A DNA stretch of 64,000 bases from Rhyacophila brunnea (GCA_022495005.1 JAGYXB010000056.1:1426001-1490000); one strand, 5' to 3'; positions 9,651 to 21,968 are shown, numbered from the stretch's first letter. Numbers and translations: made by a program. The notes: generated by a model from the letters alone, not told the origin.

Positions 9651-11275
9651 ATATAAAGTATGTATGATGTGTTCATTCAGCAAAAAATACCTTGATTTTA
9701 CTCGATTATCCTCGGACAGTTATGGATGAGGACATAATATACACATTTTGTTTATTATATGTATTTAAGCCTTTACATTAAAGCTGTAGTTATCTCATGG
9801 GATATAATGACATAAGTTAATGAATTATGTGTGTGTGTAAGTATATGGCTATTAGATGGAGTTTGTAGAAGTATCGTCTAAATTGAGTAATCTTGTTTCT
9901 TGCTAGCAATGATAAGTGATGATGGATTCTGATTGATGCTCATTACTTCTTTGCAGCTACTCGTCTTTGAGTGAATCGGATATTTATGTGTTAATCAAGG
10001 ATGAAAAAATTATATGTAGGTATGCTAGATTATAAATACTAAAATAAATATCCTTTTGTTAAGTTTTAATTATGCATATTAGAGGTGAGTTGGAAATACT
10101 GTCACCAGTTTGTAGTTTCGGATGAAACTACCCATACTAAGTATTTGTGGCCCAATAAACTTGTGATGATATCATCGCGAGTCGTTGTTCTGTGCACTCG
10201 CCAGTTGGTAGACTTTCAACACTATTGACATTAAATGCACACGAACAAAATAGCACTTGGATATAGGTATATTTTAATTTATTAGTCTATTGCGTTCGAA
10301 TGTATGAATAATAATAGGTCATAAATGTTGTGTCGCAGCACAGCGGTGGGATGACGCACAGGCTTAGGCTTGTTATATACCGCTCAAAACATGTGTAAAA
10401 TTAAAAAAAATCACTGTTGTTGATTTTTGTTAACAATAATATTGTAAACTAACAGAAAAACAACTTTATAATAAATGGGACTTTTCGACAAGCGGAGTTC
10501 AGCGTATTTTTAGCGATTATATTGAAGCCGATACACAGTCTGAGTTCCCTGAGCCGATACGTATTTTAAAATACTAATAATATGGCGTTGGTTTTAGTTT
10601 CAGTTGGGTATGAAACTTTTGTCGCATACGCACGCCAAACGACCTATATAGTATTCCAAATACTAGTAAGTATTTTGGAACAAGTTTATATACCAAGTAT
10701 TTTTATACTGGTAGTAAGTATACTGAGTCTTCAAAATCGACCAGTTTTCCCATCTCTAATGCATATGCGATATAAAACGGTATCCATTAAAATCCAGACA
10801 GTACAAATCTCAATAATCAAAGTCTTGTCATGACAATATGATAGTCAGACAGTTATTGTAATTACTTTATAAAGTAGGTGTATTGTATTAAGTAAGCAAA
10901 ACAATGTGTAGTTTATAATAATTGATTGGAATTCACTTCGTCGACTACTGGAATTGCTGACAATTGATTCATTAAACACTTAAAACTACCCTCATTTTAT
11001 AGTACACATTTAGAAAGGTGAATGATGTCTTACCATCAGAATAATATGTAATATCTATCTACTATAATAGATACGACGACCTGCCATCGGTTACATACAG
11101 ATCATTGACGTCGCGGGCACATTTACAGTTCGTTACAGTATCTAGTACGGTTAGGTACAGTTAATGAGTAGCCGGATTTAGTTATTGTAAATTGATATAT
11201 CTATATTATGTATATTATTACTTGGGGGGTACCAATAACATTCATTCATTTTTCATGTGTCCACCTGCTAAAGCA
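9651..11275. other. No recognisable feature
   Basis: 1.6 kb of AT-rich sequence with no family match elsewhere in the window and no credible reading frame. The 83-codon frame near 10582-10833 has no recognisable domain. Confidence 0.4.
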
Positions 11276-11350
11276 GTAGTTCTCACGTGAAATTTAACTG
11301 TGGCCGCACAATTATTGACATTGACAGTTCTATTGAAACGTCTGGTGGCC
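11276..11350 (+). repeat. Solo hAT-like left end
   Basis: CAGTAGTTCTCACGTG followed by GTGGCCGCAC, twice, resembles the CAGTGGTTCTCAA...GCGGCC ends of hAT elements. No matching right end identified. Confidence 0.35.
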
Positions 11351-11429
11351 GCACCAAATTTGACCTTTGTTGTGATTGAAAAAAAATTATTTACTAAAAA
11401 AATGGATCAATGTGGAATTTATTAATTTG

Positions 11430-11575
11430 AAATATTCTATACTCGAAATAATATAAACTTTCACCTTACACCAACTTACACCGTATTTGAGAAAACAAAA
11501 AGCTGTTTTTCTCCTATTCATCTATTATGGACTTGGCTGATTTTGAAATCTAGCGACATCCGATATCCTAAGCTT
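11430..11575 (+). repeat. Family P fragment, copy 1
   Basis: ATACTCGAAATAATATAAAC through GGACTTGGCTGATTTTGAAA matches, in the opposite orientation, the TIR element at 21969-22212. Left part missing. Confidence 0.5.
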
Positions 11576-11849
11576 GCTGGAAACACCGAGTTTATCCCGT
11601 TTATTTGAGGCTTTCTAGCGATTAGGAATGCAGAAATTAGGTATATAATTTGATTTATTATGGCGTATTGAAAATCTGTGCTATTAAAAATCTATCAACA
11701 TAATAGAGATAGGACCATTTCAATATTCAATTTATATTTTTCCTGAAAGGTCATAGTTATATTCATCGTTGTTCTGTCATGTTCTGTTTTGTTATTTTCT
11801 GTTTTGTCATGTTCTTTTTTGTCACTATTCTGTTTTGTCATGGAACCAT

Positions 11850-12149
11850 ATCTCGCTTATCTGGTCGACTTGCCTCCCCGGGCTCCTTCTGAGCCCGGGC
11901 CCCCAGGCTAGGGTCCTGTCAGCCCCCCCCCCACTTGTAGGGGCCGTGCAATAGAGATACACTTATACGCACCGAGAAACAAGTGAATATAATAAACTAC
12001 GAGTATATTATCATAATAATATGGTTTATTATATTCACTTGTTTCTCGGTGCGTATAAGTGTATATCTAGGGGACCCTAGCTACACCCTAGCCTGGGGGC
12101 CCGGGCTCAGGAGGAGCCCGGCGAGGCGAGTCGACCAGATAAGCGAGAT
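11850..12149. mobile_element. GC-rich foldback element, about 300 bp
   Basis: Left arm begins ATCTCGCTTATCTGGTCGAC, and the right arm ends with its complement GTCGACCAGATAAGCGAGAT. Both arms carry GAGCCCGGGC, CCAGGCTAGGGT (or complements) and the inner stem ACTTATACGCACCGAGAAAC. The loop is only about 25 nt around 12000-12022. As RNA or single-stranded DNA it would form a hairpin of over 130 bp with few gaps. No coding content and no target duplication seen. 12150-12389 holds nothing else. Confidence 0.75.
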
Positions 12150-12389
12150 AAACACTCATCACAAATTGACTTCACTAGTAAAAAATAGTCGCCTGCGGAG
12201 TTATTTTCCTTCTATAATATTACCTATTGTTTAAAATTATGCGGTTGTACGACACAATTTTTAATTATCTATCAATACTCGACAACTCCATAATTCAAAG
12301 GATGTATTAAAATATACAAAAATACTAAATATACACATTAATTTTACCGCGTGCACCATTTGGAAAACGCTAGGTAGGTACTGTTTGTA

Positions 12390-12490
12390 AAGCGTTACAC
12401 TGCATTTATCCTTAACGATAGGTAGGGGGGCCCGCCAAAGATTCTAGCCTGGGGGCCCGCTTCAGTATGTGGGGGCCATGCTCTATTGAC
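12390..12490 (+). repeat. Family D repeat, copy 2
   Basis: Contains ACACTGCATTTATCCTTAA, ACGATAGGTAGG, GGGGGCCCGCTTCAG and GGGGGCCATGC, in the same order as at 4425-4560. The CCTGGGGGCCC word is also found in the neighbouring foldback at 11850-12149. Confidence 0.5.
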
Positions 12491-13074
12491 TCCACAATCA
12501 CTGACATTAATCAATAACAATAATAAAAAGTCACGCTCTATGACACTGACTCACATCTCGTGAATTAGTCTTTTGCATACCTTCTTGGGCCTAATAGTTT
12601 AGTCATGAATTTTCCAGAGCCTGAGGGGAAACGCGGCAGGAACTTCCAGCAAAAGACGGTAGGCACGCAAGTGGTGAAAATGGACGGTCATTACAACCTC
12701 AATGATGATCGTAATGACCGCCACATCTATTTACATAAGTAATTCGACAGGACCACACGCGTGTCCTGAATGCGTGAAACTTTTGACACATTTGTGCTGC
12801 CGACTTACACCGCACGGTCAATAAGGATTGTGACTTGACATTTTTTTTTTTAACAAAAAATAGAATTCTAAAAATCATGTTTTTTTCAATCAAATTTTGT
12901 TGATAACATACAGCAGTAGGTACCTCGTTAGTTTTAAAATTTGTTCAAATCCATTTTTCGGCAGAATAGAAAATTGCGTTATTTTTATGTCGTCTACATA
13001 AAAGTTTTTGTTTACTAGAAACAAAACAAACACGTTGTCTCTCACCTTCATGACATGATTCGTTAAATTTATGG
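12491..13074. other. No recognisable feature
   Basis: Non-coding. A short inverted pair, GGTCATTAC at 12688 and GTAATGACC at 12711, is the only structure noticed. Confidence 0.4.
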
Positions 13075-13385
13075 AACTCAGAAATAATGGGAATTGAATT
13101 ACCTAACGGGTGTGGAGAAATAGGCAACCGATCTTGAGTGTGGAAGAATATGGGATAAACTTAAACACGTGTAAAGAATACGCTTATACTTCGTTCTGCC
13201 AACTACTCTCGGCTTATGCACTGACCCTCATTCAATATTGCATTGAATGTTACAACACACACTATTGCACGTCTATAATGTTTGGTTCATTTTTGTAAGA
13301 CACTCACATATTCAAATCCGTGCAAAATGGAGTGTATTTGGGACAAAGTCTATCGGAATTATATTTATTAATCTGTTCTGTGGTT
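13075..13385 (+). repeat. Family K repeat, copy 1
   Basis: Matches 39597-40015 over words CAGAAATAATGGGAA, TACCTAACGGGT, GGCAACCGATCT, AAACACGTGT, TTGCACGTCTATAATG and TCTGTTCTGTGGT. Lacks the tandem duplication of the second copy. Nature unknown. Confidence 0.6.
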
Positions 13386-13447
13386 AAATTAGATTTGAAG
13401 GTGTTTGAAAATAAACATGTATTAAATTGTCCACTATCGCACACTTA

Positions 13448-13560
13448 AGTGCATGGATACCTAAATCTTGGGTAACTGTTGCTAAGACATACCCAGTCAT
13501 AAAAATCACAGCGCATATAAGCGTAGGGTCCCTCTGCCTATTATTAGTGGACATATTAAA
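13448..13560 (+). repeat. Family U repeat, copy 1
   Basis: TCTTGGGTAACTG, CCCAGTCATA and GTAGGGTC recur in order at 48125-48300 and, inverted, 21055-21245. The other copies also share TTTGGTGGGGCC. It could be a decayed coding fragment of an element, but no domain is recognisable. 13561-14056 shows nothing else. Confidence 0.45.
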
Positions 13561-14056
13561 TCCTGAATTTCTTGCACTACGCACGAATTACATACTAGGG
13601 TAAATTTAATTATTGTTAACATTACTATTTCCAACTGCTCTTACATGAAGCCTATTGAATCCTTTTCTCTCAGTCGGCGTCGCTCATAATAAAACTACCA
13701 TTTACCATCCCTGCACCGATGTAAGAATAAAATTGACCGTTACAATGTACCCACAACTTCGTAAATTTTACATGCCATTTAGGTACATACTAAGAGCTAT
13801 CATTATCTGAAAAAATGATGGTAAATTATTTCAAAACAATATATTTTTGTTACGTATGTTTTGTAAGTAGTCAGTTTTTATACTTCTGTGTGTGTGTGAA
13901 TATAACAGACATTTTTTATGAATTAAGGTACCATTTATTTATATTGTAATAGATTTTTTCGCTTGTCACTGCGTGGCTTGTAGAGGAAGAAAAGAAAGAA
14001 ATTACTATTACAAACGACCGCGAAAGTCTCAAAAATGCTTATGTGTAAAAGTTGTA

Positions 14057-14667
14057 CCAGACGTATTCTGCAGGCACCAAACTAGAAGACTCCAACCTTC
14101 GCACTGGATTAGCCAGTTCCTCACCGGCCATGGCAACTTCGCCGCCAGACTCCACGAGTTTGGCTTGATAGTAGATGGGCCGGGTTGTACCTGCGGGCAT
14201 GACCACCAAGATGTTGAACACATCCTCTGGGATTGCCCGCTTATGGAATTCGAACGAGCGGAGCTGTTTGCCAGGGTCCGTCCTCACACGGGCCCAATTG
14301 GTCATGGAGATCTGGTAGCAACCGAGGCCAACTTTGCGGCATTTGAGAAATTTGCAGCGTCGTATGGGGAGCGGGATAGTCCCGACTCTTCTGTAGACTC
14401 ATCCATTTCAATTCGTGACACTCAGTATGCGGGTACACAAAGCGCTTAACGCGCGGACAGCAGAGCCAGTCCAAAAACAAACATTTTCTTTCTTAACTTT
14501 CTTCTTTCAGCACTACGGTGCATGGTTGCAGCATCAGTCCCGTGCGGCTCCGTCTCGGGACGGAATGAGCACTTAAAATCACTTCTTTCAGACACGTTTA
14601 AAGCGTCATAGAAAGCGGCCGTGCATATCCACGGTTGTGCATATATGACGGGTGGTGGTGGGCACTT
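14057..14667 (+). mobile_element. R1-like LINE 3' end, copy 1 (5' truncated)
   Basis: The last ~128 codons of a non-LTR ORF2, stop at 14447-14449, and about 220 bp of 3' UTR ending GGTGGTGGGCACTT. The protein has WISQFLTGHGNFAARLHEFG and then the C-terminal zinc-knuckle-like motif C-T-C-x8-H-x4-C (residues CTCGHDHQDVEHILWDC of the frame), typical downstream of the RNase H domain in R1- and I-group LINEs. The first ~28 codons of the open frame (from 13973) are not LINE sequence. It is about 95% alike by eye to 36349-37388. No TSD was confirmed. Confidence 0.8.
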
Positions 14668-14691
14668 TAACGTATGTACCATATTGCATAA

Positions 14692-14989
14692 AATGCAATA
14701 GACAGACTGAGGTCACGTGACGTAATGTCCATACAAAAAACATCAGGAATACGTGAATAATATAGATACGCACTGTGGAATATTTCTTATAAACCTTGAT
14801 AGATTGTTCTGTAATCTGATATATTTATAATAAATTCTTACATATACCTACGACAGATGTCGTTGGTAAATTAAATTATTTTTATACAATATAAATTAAT
14901 CAAGTGTAGGTACGTCAATATGCCCTTAAAACATTTTTTATAAGAGAGTATGCTTTAAATATTCCGCTAGTATTTAGTCTTCGCCACTG
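14692..14989. repeat. Family I MITE, copy 1 (partial)
   Basis: Shares GTCACGTGACGTAA, GCGCACTGTGG-like words, AATACATTCTTACATATA and the right end TCTTCGCCACTG with 28870-29142. The CAGTGGCGAAG end (complement) resembles family A. 14990-15590 shows nothing recognisable. Confidence 0.45.
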
Positions 14990-15590
14990 ATTAGCAAAGT
15001 ACAACATACAATAAAAGTCAGATACAAAACAGTGGGGATATTCTAAAACAAGAAATAAAATCGTAAAAAATAATGCTGTATTTAAACGAGAATATCGGTT
15101 TGTATCATATGATTTTTTGCAAGAGGTCCTTCACGCACATACCTAAAACCGAAACTGTGGGCCTAAGATATTCCATCATTAATATTATTACTCAGTTCGA
15201 GAAGTAAAGTGTCGTAATTGAAACACGCAGGACTATCGATGACACCAAAATATCAGACATTCTTCGATGGTGGCATTTTACTAATGCATTGGCATGTAAT
15301 TAAATATAAAACACCAAAAATGATGATTTAATCATTCGTTTGAGCGACACTTTACCACTCACGGAGGTCTGTCATTAACAAAATATTTAAAATAAATACT
15401 TATTTTATAATAATTATTTAGATGGGTTTCTCAATATGTATGACGTTTTTTTTTATCTTGTATTTGGTTACACTCCTGAGAGAGATATTCAGTCCTAAGT
15501 AAATCTCAGAAAAATAATTTTTGGATTAAGGATTTGAATTCTTTACTACTGGTCCGTATCCTATGATTAAATAGAAAACTATAATAAATT

Positions 15591-15808
15591 CTTTTTCTTC
15601 TTTCTTTCGACCATGTTTGATTCTAATAGGATCATATGGGCCTCCACAGAATGGAGGTTTGTATTGACAGATTTTTGTTTTGACGAGAAATGGATGTCAG
15701 CCACTTACTCAACCTATTAGGTCCATACTCCTCCTAAGTACCTCCGAACCTGTGACCCACGACGCAATAGGCCAACACTTAAGCCGCGCGGCCATCGTGG
15801 GTGTTAAT
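15591..15808 (-). mobile_element. tRNA-derived SINE S1, minus strand
   Basis: Read on the minus strand: GGCCGCGCGGCTTAAGTG, a B-box-like GTGGGTCACAGGTTCG region, then AACCTCCA, GGCCCATATGATCC and a GAAAGAAAG tail. Flanking AATAAAT words may be the target duplication. Copies at 16130, 31456, 61880 and a fragment at 9064. Confidence 0.65.
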
Positions 15809-16129
15809 AAATATATTAATAAATAATAAATATGAAACATAAAACATCGGAGGTTTTTACAATTTTGCTGATATGAGTAAATATCATAATTTTGTCTTTT
15901 CAATAGTTAAAATGACATCTTCTTAAATATTTATATACATATGCAGTAGTGAATAGTAAATTATTGAGTTACCTATGTACATTTATTTTTAATCAAAGAT
16001 AATTTTGATGTTGTACGTTATTGATAACGTATACCTATAGAGAAACAATTTAGACTTAAAATTATGCAGATTATAATTTTTTCTACTGCGTAAGAGTTAC
16101 ATCGACCAAATTTAATTATTGTTGCCGTT

Positions 16130-16342
16130 ACGATGATGGCCGCGCGGCTTCAGCGTCAGCCTATAACGTCGTGGGTCCCAGGTCCGAATCCCAGATCTGG
16201 CAAGTACTCATATTATTTTTCAATTTGTGTATGAGTCGGAGTATAAACATCGTAAAAATGAAAAAAAATTTGTTAATACAAACCTCCACCGTGTGGTGGC
16301 CCGTATGATTTTATTAGGATCGGACATGGTCGAAAGAAGACT
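16130..16342 (+). mobile_element. tRNA-derived SINE S1, plus strand
   Basis: Head GGCCGCGCGGCTTCAGCGTC with a B-box GGTCCGAATCC about 45 nt on, an unrelated middle, then CAAACCTCCACC, GGTGGCCCGTATG and GGATCGGACATGGTCGAAAG. B-box similarity to GGTTCGANTCC supports a tRNA-derived pol III promoter. A palindrome (AGATGCATGAAGCATGCATC) follows at 16355. Confidence 0.65.
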
Positions 16343-17766
16343 TATTTTAGACTAAAGATGCATGAAGCATGCATCTTTCTTTTCACTCTCTCATAACATA
16401 ATATAAATTAACAAAACATATAGGTACTGATATGTATGGGTTTACGGAGGGTGTTGATTTATACTTGTACACTTATTGAAAATACTGATTCAGGGACATT
16501 ACGTAAGTATATTTCGCTTTACAGGAAACAATTACTTATTAATAACATTTGTAATCGTAGGCTTTGGCGCGAAAAAGGTAGCGAATCGTATTTAGAGGCG
16601 ACGTAAGACGTAAGGGCTCAACGGGGGTAGATTACCGACTGGCCGTACTTACCCTCGATCCTTCGTTTGCCTAGAAACAGATAACGGTAATGTACTTTTT
16701 GTTTGTTTCGCTGTGCAAAGGCTGTGCATCATCGACCATCGTTTAGCCTTGACTCACTTACAGTTACAATAATATTATCATTATATTCTCAACTCTGTCG
16801 ATTGGAGGATTGTTGATGGGGGATTTAGGCATTATGATATTTGGTAACAGTACTTAGTACAGCGTCAGAATCTTACTTATTAGAAAATTTGAAAAAGAAA
16901 ACTCACATGTCAGATGAGAGCTTTACCAATTAAGCAACCGACTCAACTCCCACTCTTTCCAGGATTTTTTCTAATAGGTAAGGTACCTATGCTAAGTTAT
17001 GTATTATAAACCCATTCGATAATTTTATTAATACCAATGCAAACACTATATCTAAAATGCATTTCAATTAAATGTGCTTCAAAAGTACATATTTGACATT
17101 AATAGTGTATTTAATTATACTTGAGAAACACAGAACCAATACAATTTAAAGAAAAGTTTTTACGCATAAGAAATTGTTTCAATAAGCTTTTGTGTCACTT
17201 AAAAGCTCTGCAGTAGCTTTGACGCATCATTTTGTAAAAAAAATTAAGCGACAAGTTTGACAAGAAAATTAAGTACAATTGATTTTAAATTTTTAGCCCC
17301 ACGACGGAAATTTTTCATTAAATAATTATTTTTGGAGGAGTTTATTGAATATTTAAATGGTTTCCGAAAAACGATCAATTTCACAGTTTACTGAGATTAT
17401 TCAAACTTAGTACATTTTTAAAACAAATATGTTGAGTGAATTGAGCCGTTGGGACACACACAAAAATAAGGTACTTACAACAATGAATAAAAAATATCTT
17501 ACTTATGTAATGACATAATTTAGAACAATGTCAGGAACACATTGCCTATTACAAATAAATGTACCGAATGGCACTTGAACCAACATCCATTGCAGTTTGG
17601 GGAATTAAGTTATTAAGTTACTGGTACATGTATTAATTACGCGGCAAGTAATTTTTTTAAAATTCTGTTATTATTGGCGGAAATCTTTTGTAATGTTAAA
17701 TCATCGAAGGGTCCCTATTGGACAAAGCTAAATGATGAGTAACCATAAAGAATAATAATTTGTACA
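16343..17766. other. No recognisable gene; possible tRNA-like remnant
   Basis: Mostly AT-rich non-coding sequence. Near 16905-16965 the minus strand has GGTTGCTTAATTGGTAAAGC, an A-box-like D-arm, without a B box, so probably a decayed SINE head. Confidence 0.35.
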
Positions 17767-17792
17767 TCAGTATGTAGGTACCTATCTCAGTA

Positions 17793-18912
17793 CGCTGTTA
17801 AGATCCGCCATAAATGGTGCACATTAAATTTTGTCAGTCGTACGTATTTGTTTTCATTGGAATAAGACTACACATTATTACAGATGATGTTGGTTGGTTT
17901 TTAAAATTCAATTCCCTGCGAAAACGATGCCATAATAGATAATAGTCAAAAAATACTCGTCTATCTATAAAATATCTAAAACTATACTACATGACTTTGG
18001 ATATTTTATGGACAGTTTTTTTTTCGTTCTGTGTATATACATATATTTGGAGCTCCGGGGCTGGGACCCTTATCTCCTTCGTTTCAGTTGTAAGTTTTGA
18101 CTTTTGTAGGCTTTGGTTTCGTACGAGTTTATATAATTACATATATAAACAATACTGGCCGTGATGTAACCCAGATTCAGGTCACATCACTGGTCAGGTG
18201 GTTTCCGGTGAGGTCGCTGCTGTGACATTGATAGCCCGATTGTCTCCTCCGAGCAGTATTTTATCTTTTATACTTATGTCCGTGAGATGAAATGAAATGA
18301 ATTATGTGTATTTATATTTTTTAATACTAGGGAGGAAGGTTCCCTCTGCCTGTACTTGCGTCAGGCGGCGGGGTGCCCTTCATCTTTTATTATCCTCGGG
18401 AGAGGGTCGGGTATCAATGTCTCTCCTTGTTGCGCTGAAAAATAGCAGGTTAGTCGCTCGGATGATAGGAAGTCTGTGGTATAGATGTGAAGGAACTATG
18501 GTAGTTGCTTGTCCATCAGGATTGCCTTCGGCCTCCTATAGACGTAGTCTGTGTCGCTTCCATTTTCGATCAATAAATTTTGAATAGTCGCGTTGATAGA
18601 ATGATATTTTTTATCTATTATAATTTGATATGGCAGGGCTTAATAAATAATTAAAAAAAAATGTAATACGTACCTATCTTAATCCAACGAAAACAAATAA
18701 GTATCTATGAATGAAAAAGTGTGCACAATTATGTCGTATCGTCCAAAATATACAAAAAACTATTATGGTTTGGCTTAGACAGGGTTTAATTGATTTTTAA
18801 AAACTAACCGATACCATCTGTAAATTTTAGTCTTAGTTCAATAAAAATATTTTTAATTTAATGTGCACTATTTATGGCGGATCTTAACAGCCTACCTCCA
18901 TCCTTCGCTACT
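17793..18912. mobile_element. Family A MITE, copy 2, with a nested retroposed insert
   Basis: Left part from GCTGTTAAGATCCGCC, right part to CTCCATCCTTCGCTACTAG. The outermost left TIR is degraded. The middle is interrupted at about 18020-18600. Family A words CAAATACG, GACTACA, GATGTTGGTTGG and TATTATGGTTTGG are present on both sides. Confidence 0.65.
18020..18600 (-). mobile_element. Unclassified retroposed insert with poly(A)
   Basis: Starts on the plus strand with T10 (poly-A on the minus strand) and interrupts family A. GC content is higher than its host. It contains no recognised domain, and the 96-codon plus-strand frame at 18297-18587 is probably incidental. Likely a LINE 3' UTR or SINE. 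GACAG and GATAG at the two junctions may be a degraded target duplication. Confidence 0.45.
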
Positions 18913-18913
18913 A

Positions 18914-20084
18914 GTAGATACCTATATACACTACCACATAGGATGGACAATCAATGATAGGTGAAAAATCCGTTCTTGTAAAATATTTCTTTTGTATAGA
19001 ATTTCTGAATGTGCAGCGTTCGTTTTTGTATATTTCTGAGTTAGGATTCTTAGACAAAAATTTCATATATTTAACTTGTTGCCACTGCAAAACTATTTTG
19101 TGCACATGTGCGCGTTGTTACTTATTTTAATTTTTACTTCTTAATGGCAAATGTAATATTTTTGTGGGATTTCGACGGATTATGTACCTAAGTATGGTTA
19201 CCTAATACTTCTTAATAATATTGGTCGATTGGCGTTTAAAAGGGTGTGAACAGGTGTTTTGATAGACATATTTTCGAAATTCCACCTGTCAATATTTTTT
19301 GATGATTTTGCAGTTTTTAGCTAAATTTTGTTTTCAGAATTGGACTCGAGAGCCTCGAAGCGCCGGCCCCAAAATGTCGATATCAAGCGATCTAGAAAAA
19401 CTATTCTCTTTTGCTGAAGGCTTAAAGTATTTGATGTTCAATTCGACTGCATTTTGTTACTTATTGCATATTTTAAATAAGTAAATATACATGACATAAA
19501 CTCGAAATGAAGTCATCGGTCGTTTTCAAAAAAACGAAAAAGCTCATATACCAACGTATAAAGTATAGAGAGTAAGGGCATGGCAGTTTTTTTGTTGACA
19601 ATCTGAATCATGCGCTTAGGAATTGAAATGTCTTTATCCTACAACTGTATCGCGCTATTTTTACAATAATTCAAATTGTTGTTTTCCTTTCTAGCTATGT
19701 GGTCAAGAAACTATTTGTAGACTTATACCTATGTTAGAGTTGGTCTTTTGTGCTTATTTATTATATATATTATCGCGATATTTTTAGGTAGCTCTACCCA
19801 CAACTGTTTGTCTTCCACACCATACCTATCTCAAAGGTTTATTGTTTCTTTATTTTTCTTTTATGGTCTAAGACGAAGACTCAACTCTATAAAGAGAGTA
19901 TTGCACTATTTTTGTCCATTTGCAATGCGTATTCTGCGATTTATCTCCTTTTTGCAATCTTCCGTGTTTAGTGTTGTAAGTTCAAAATATACCCGAAAGA
20001 AAATTCTCCAAGAAAGAAAATATTTTGGAAATGAATATTCTTCGAAAATTTCTTCTTTCATAAATATAAAAACTATTCTGAAAA
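18914..20084. other. No recognisable feature
   Basis: AT-rich. A 116-codon frame at 19748-20098 is hydrophobic at its start and basic later, but AT-driven in composition and without a domain. I do not call it a gene. Confidence 0.4.
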
Positions 20085-20505
20085 TAATTACAAGATAAAA
20101 AGAACTTTTTATCTATATTATCTAAGTTTTCTGTTGAATCATATAAACTTGACTTGACTAGCTTAAACGATCAAAAAAAATTGTACTTGATAGAAATAAT
20201 ACTGAAATGTCATATTGATTTCCATAGTAACGCACGTATATATTAATAATTTAGTTGCTAAGACCCCAGACCCCTAGCAACCAATAATGGTGTCGAAATA
20301 ACTTTTCATACAAAACAGAATTAACTGAAAATGAATAATTCAATTCTACTTAAAGATGGCTAAAAGTAGTAAAAAAATGCATTGGCATCGTGTTCTGATA
20401 TATTCTAAAAGTTTAAATGTCAAGCTAATCGGGAAGTTAGTTAAAAATCGATTGCAAGATTCGGACAAAAATAAGAATACGAACTAAGAAAAACGTTGTA
20501 ATAAA
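20085..20505 (-). repeat. Family B repeat, copy 2 (inverted)
   Basis: Minus-strand copy of the repeat at 8501-8975, from AATTACAAGATAAAAAGAAC to AAAAACGTTGTAAT. The other copies' GGGGGTCCTAGCAAC region appears here as a diverged complement. No coding content. Confidence 0.6.
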
Positions 20506-21054
20506 GGTTTTTTATCTATTCTGACACCTTTAGACGTGTCATTCTAAGTTTGAAAATTGTTTCAATGACTGGACACACCTAATGTATTATTTTCTTTCTC
20601 GTTTAACATAATGATGAAAACTAAGCCTCAGACTAATTAATTACTGAAGTTATAAATAATTCAGAATACAATAAATAATTTCGTCACAATATGATTACGT
20701 GCATTTACTATATTTGCTTTCAAATCTTGTTTAGCGAATATTTTTATTAAAAATTATACATAAAATAATCTTATTCTTATCGTGCCATTCCATAACACAG
20801 ATCGGCCACCATCGGATCGATCTTTGCTTTATCATATAGGTAAGTACTACAGAGTTCGGTAGAGCTGCACTCGTACCAGCCACACGCGGCGATTTGACGC
20901 AGATGACGCATTAGATAACTACAAGCGGCGATTTCCTTTTACGCAGGTGACACAATAGATTCGTCAGATTAGACAATAGTTAAAAAACCTGATATAAGTA
21001 TGTTATTTTAATGTTATCAATCAGTGCTTCGGGCGTCTACATCACTAAACGCGC
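20506..21054. other. Non-coding with a short direct repeat
   Basis: GCGGCGATTT...GCAG(A/G)TGAC(G/A)CA occurs twice (20886-20915 and 20926-20960). Otherwise nothing recognised. Confidence 0.35.
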
Positions 21055-21245
21055 CACTGTCAACCCACTGAATACATTAAAGTTAGTGGCCCCACCAAAC
21101 CACACCCGTCTTGCATCAAACCCGTTCTTAATCTATTTTCGAGCATCTTTTTTATAAGACTGGGAGTATCTCAGGAGCAGTTACCCAAGACTTTGGTCAA
21201 CATCCACTCAAATGTGCTTTGACTGAATTTACATTAAGATTACCC
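21055..21245 (-). repeat. Family U repeat, copy 2
   Basis: Complement of the 48125-48300 copy: GGCCCCACCAAACCACA, AGACTGGGAGTATCTCAGG, AGTTACCCAAGACTTTGG. Function unknown. Confidence 0.45.
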
Positions 21246-21329
21246 ATGAATTAGATAGAAGCACGTACAGGCAAACAATTGTAATAAGTAACAAAAGCTA
21301 ATACAAAACTGCCGAACAATCTAAGCGAA

Positions 21330-21700
21330 GAGATCTTTATGTTGGCAGTATGACGTCTTCCTCTGCTACGCTTATTGTTGATCTTTCCTTGGATGTAAAG
21401 TTGGTGAATGCTGTACTTTTTTCCTGTTATAATGTAGCCGAGGTACTATAGTTTTCCGGTTTTGATACTACGCAGAACTTCTAGGTCCTTTCCCATTCGA
21501 TTGAGAACTTTAACGTTTGTCTTCCGGTCAGTCCAAAGATTTTTTAGGATACACCTATACAGCTACATCTTGAAAGTCTCAATTATCCGTGATATCTCCT
21601 GGTTTAGTATTTATACCTCCTCCATACTATAGAAAAGAATTGAGAGAACATAACAACGAACCATACGCAGTCTCAGATCTAGGTTATAATAAAGAAAACT
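21330..21700 (-). mobile_element. RTE-type LINE ORF2 C-terminal remnant
   Basis: Minus-strand frame from about 21538 reads LWTDRKTNVKVLNRMGKDLE, one stop, then YLGYIITGKKYSIHQLYIQG and a basic KRSRGRR. The WTDR.TN..VL.RMGK...L..I...K..YLGHI pattern is the C-terminal region of insect RTE ORF2 proteins. It is broken by at least one stop, and no 3' tail was identified. Nothing seen in 21701-21968. Confidence 0.75.
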
Positions 21701-21968
21701 AATTTTATATCATTAAATTCTGAGGTTTCGCGTAAAAGTGCTTAAGTCAGTTTGGTTGCAGCTGAGATACTTAATCGGTTTTGAAATAAATCACATTTTT
21801 CAAAATACACTCGTTAAGAAGTTAATTAGTGTATTTGTTTTTATTTCTTTTACATTATTTATGTACCTACCTATAGGTAATTAAGTTTTTGATATTGTTT
21901 TATATTCAATGTTTTGAATAAGTAATTTTACTTAGAGTTAAAAATGATTTTATCAACTTAAGCTATTT

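Noticed and set aside
10582..10833. 83-codon frame starting MALVLVSVGYETF
   Set aside because: No domain, no splice context and composition like the surrounding AT-rich DNA.
14029..14480. Minus-strand frames of 64-88 codons
   Set aside because: Antisense shadows of the R1-like LINE coding region. The same applies to 36580-37178 on the plus strand.
19748..20098. 116-codon frame, longest in its region
   Set aside because: AT-driven hydrophobic/basic composition with no recognisable domain; it runs into a family B repeat.
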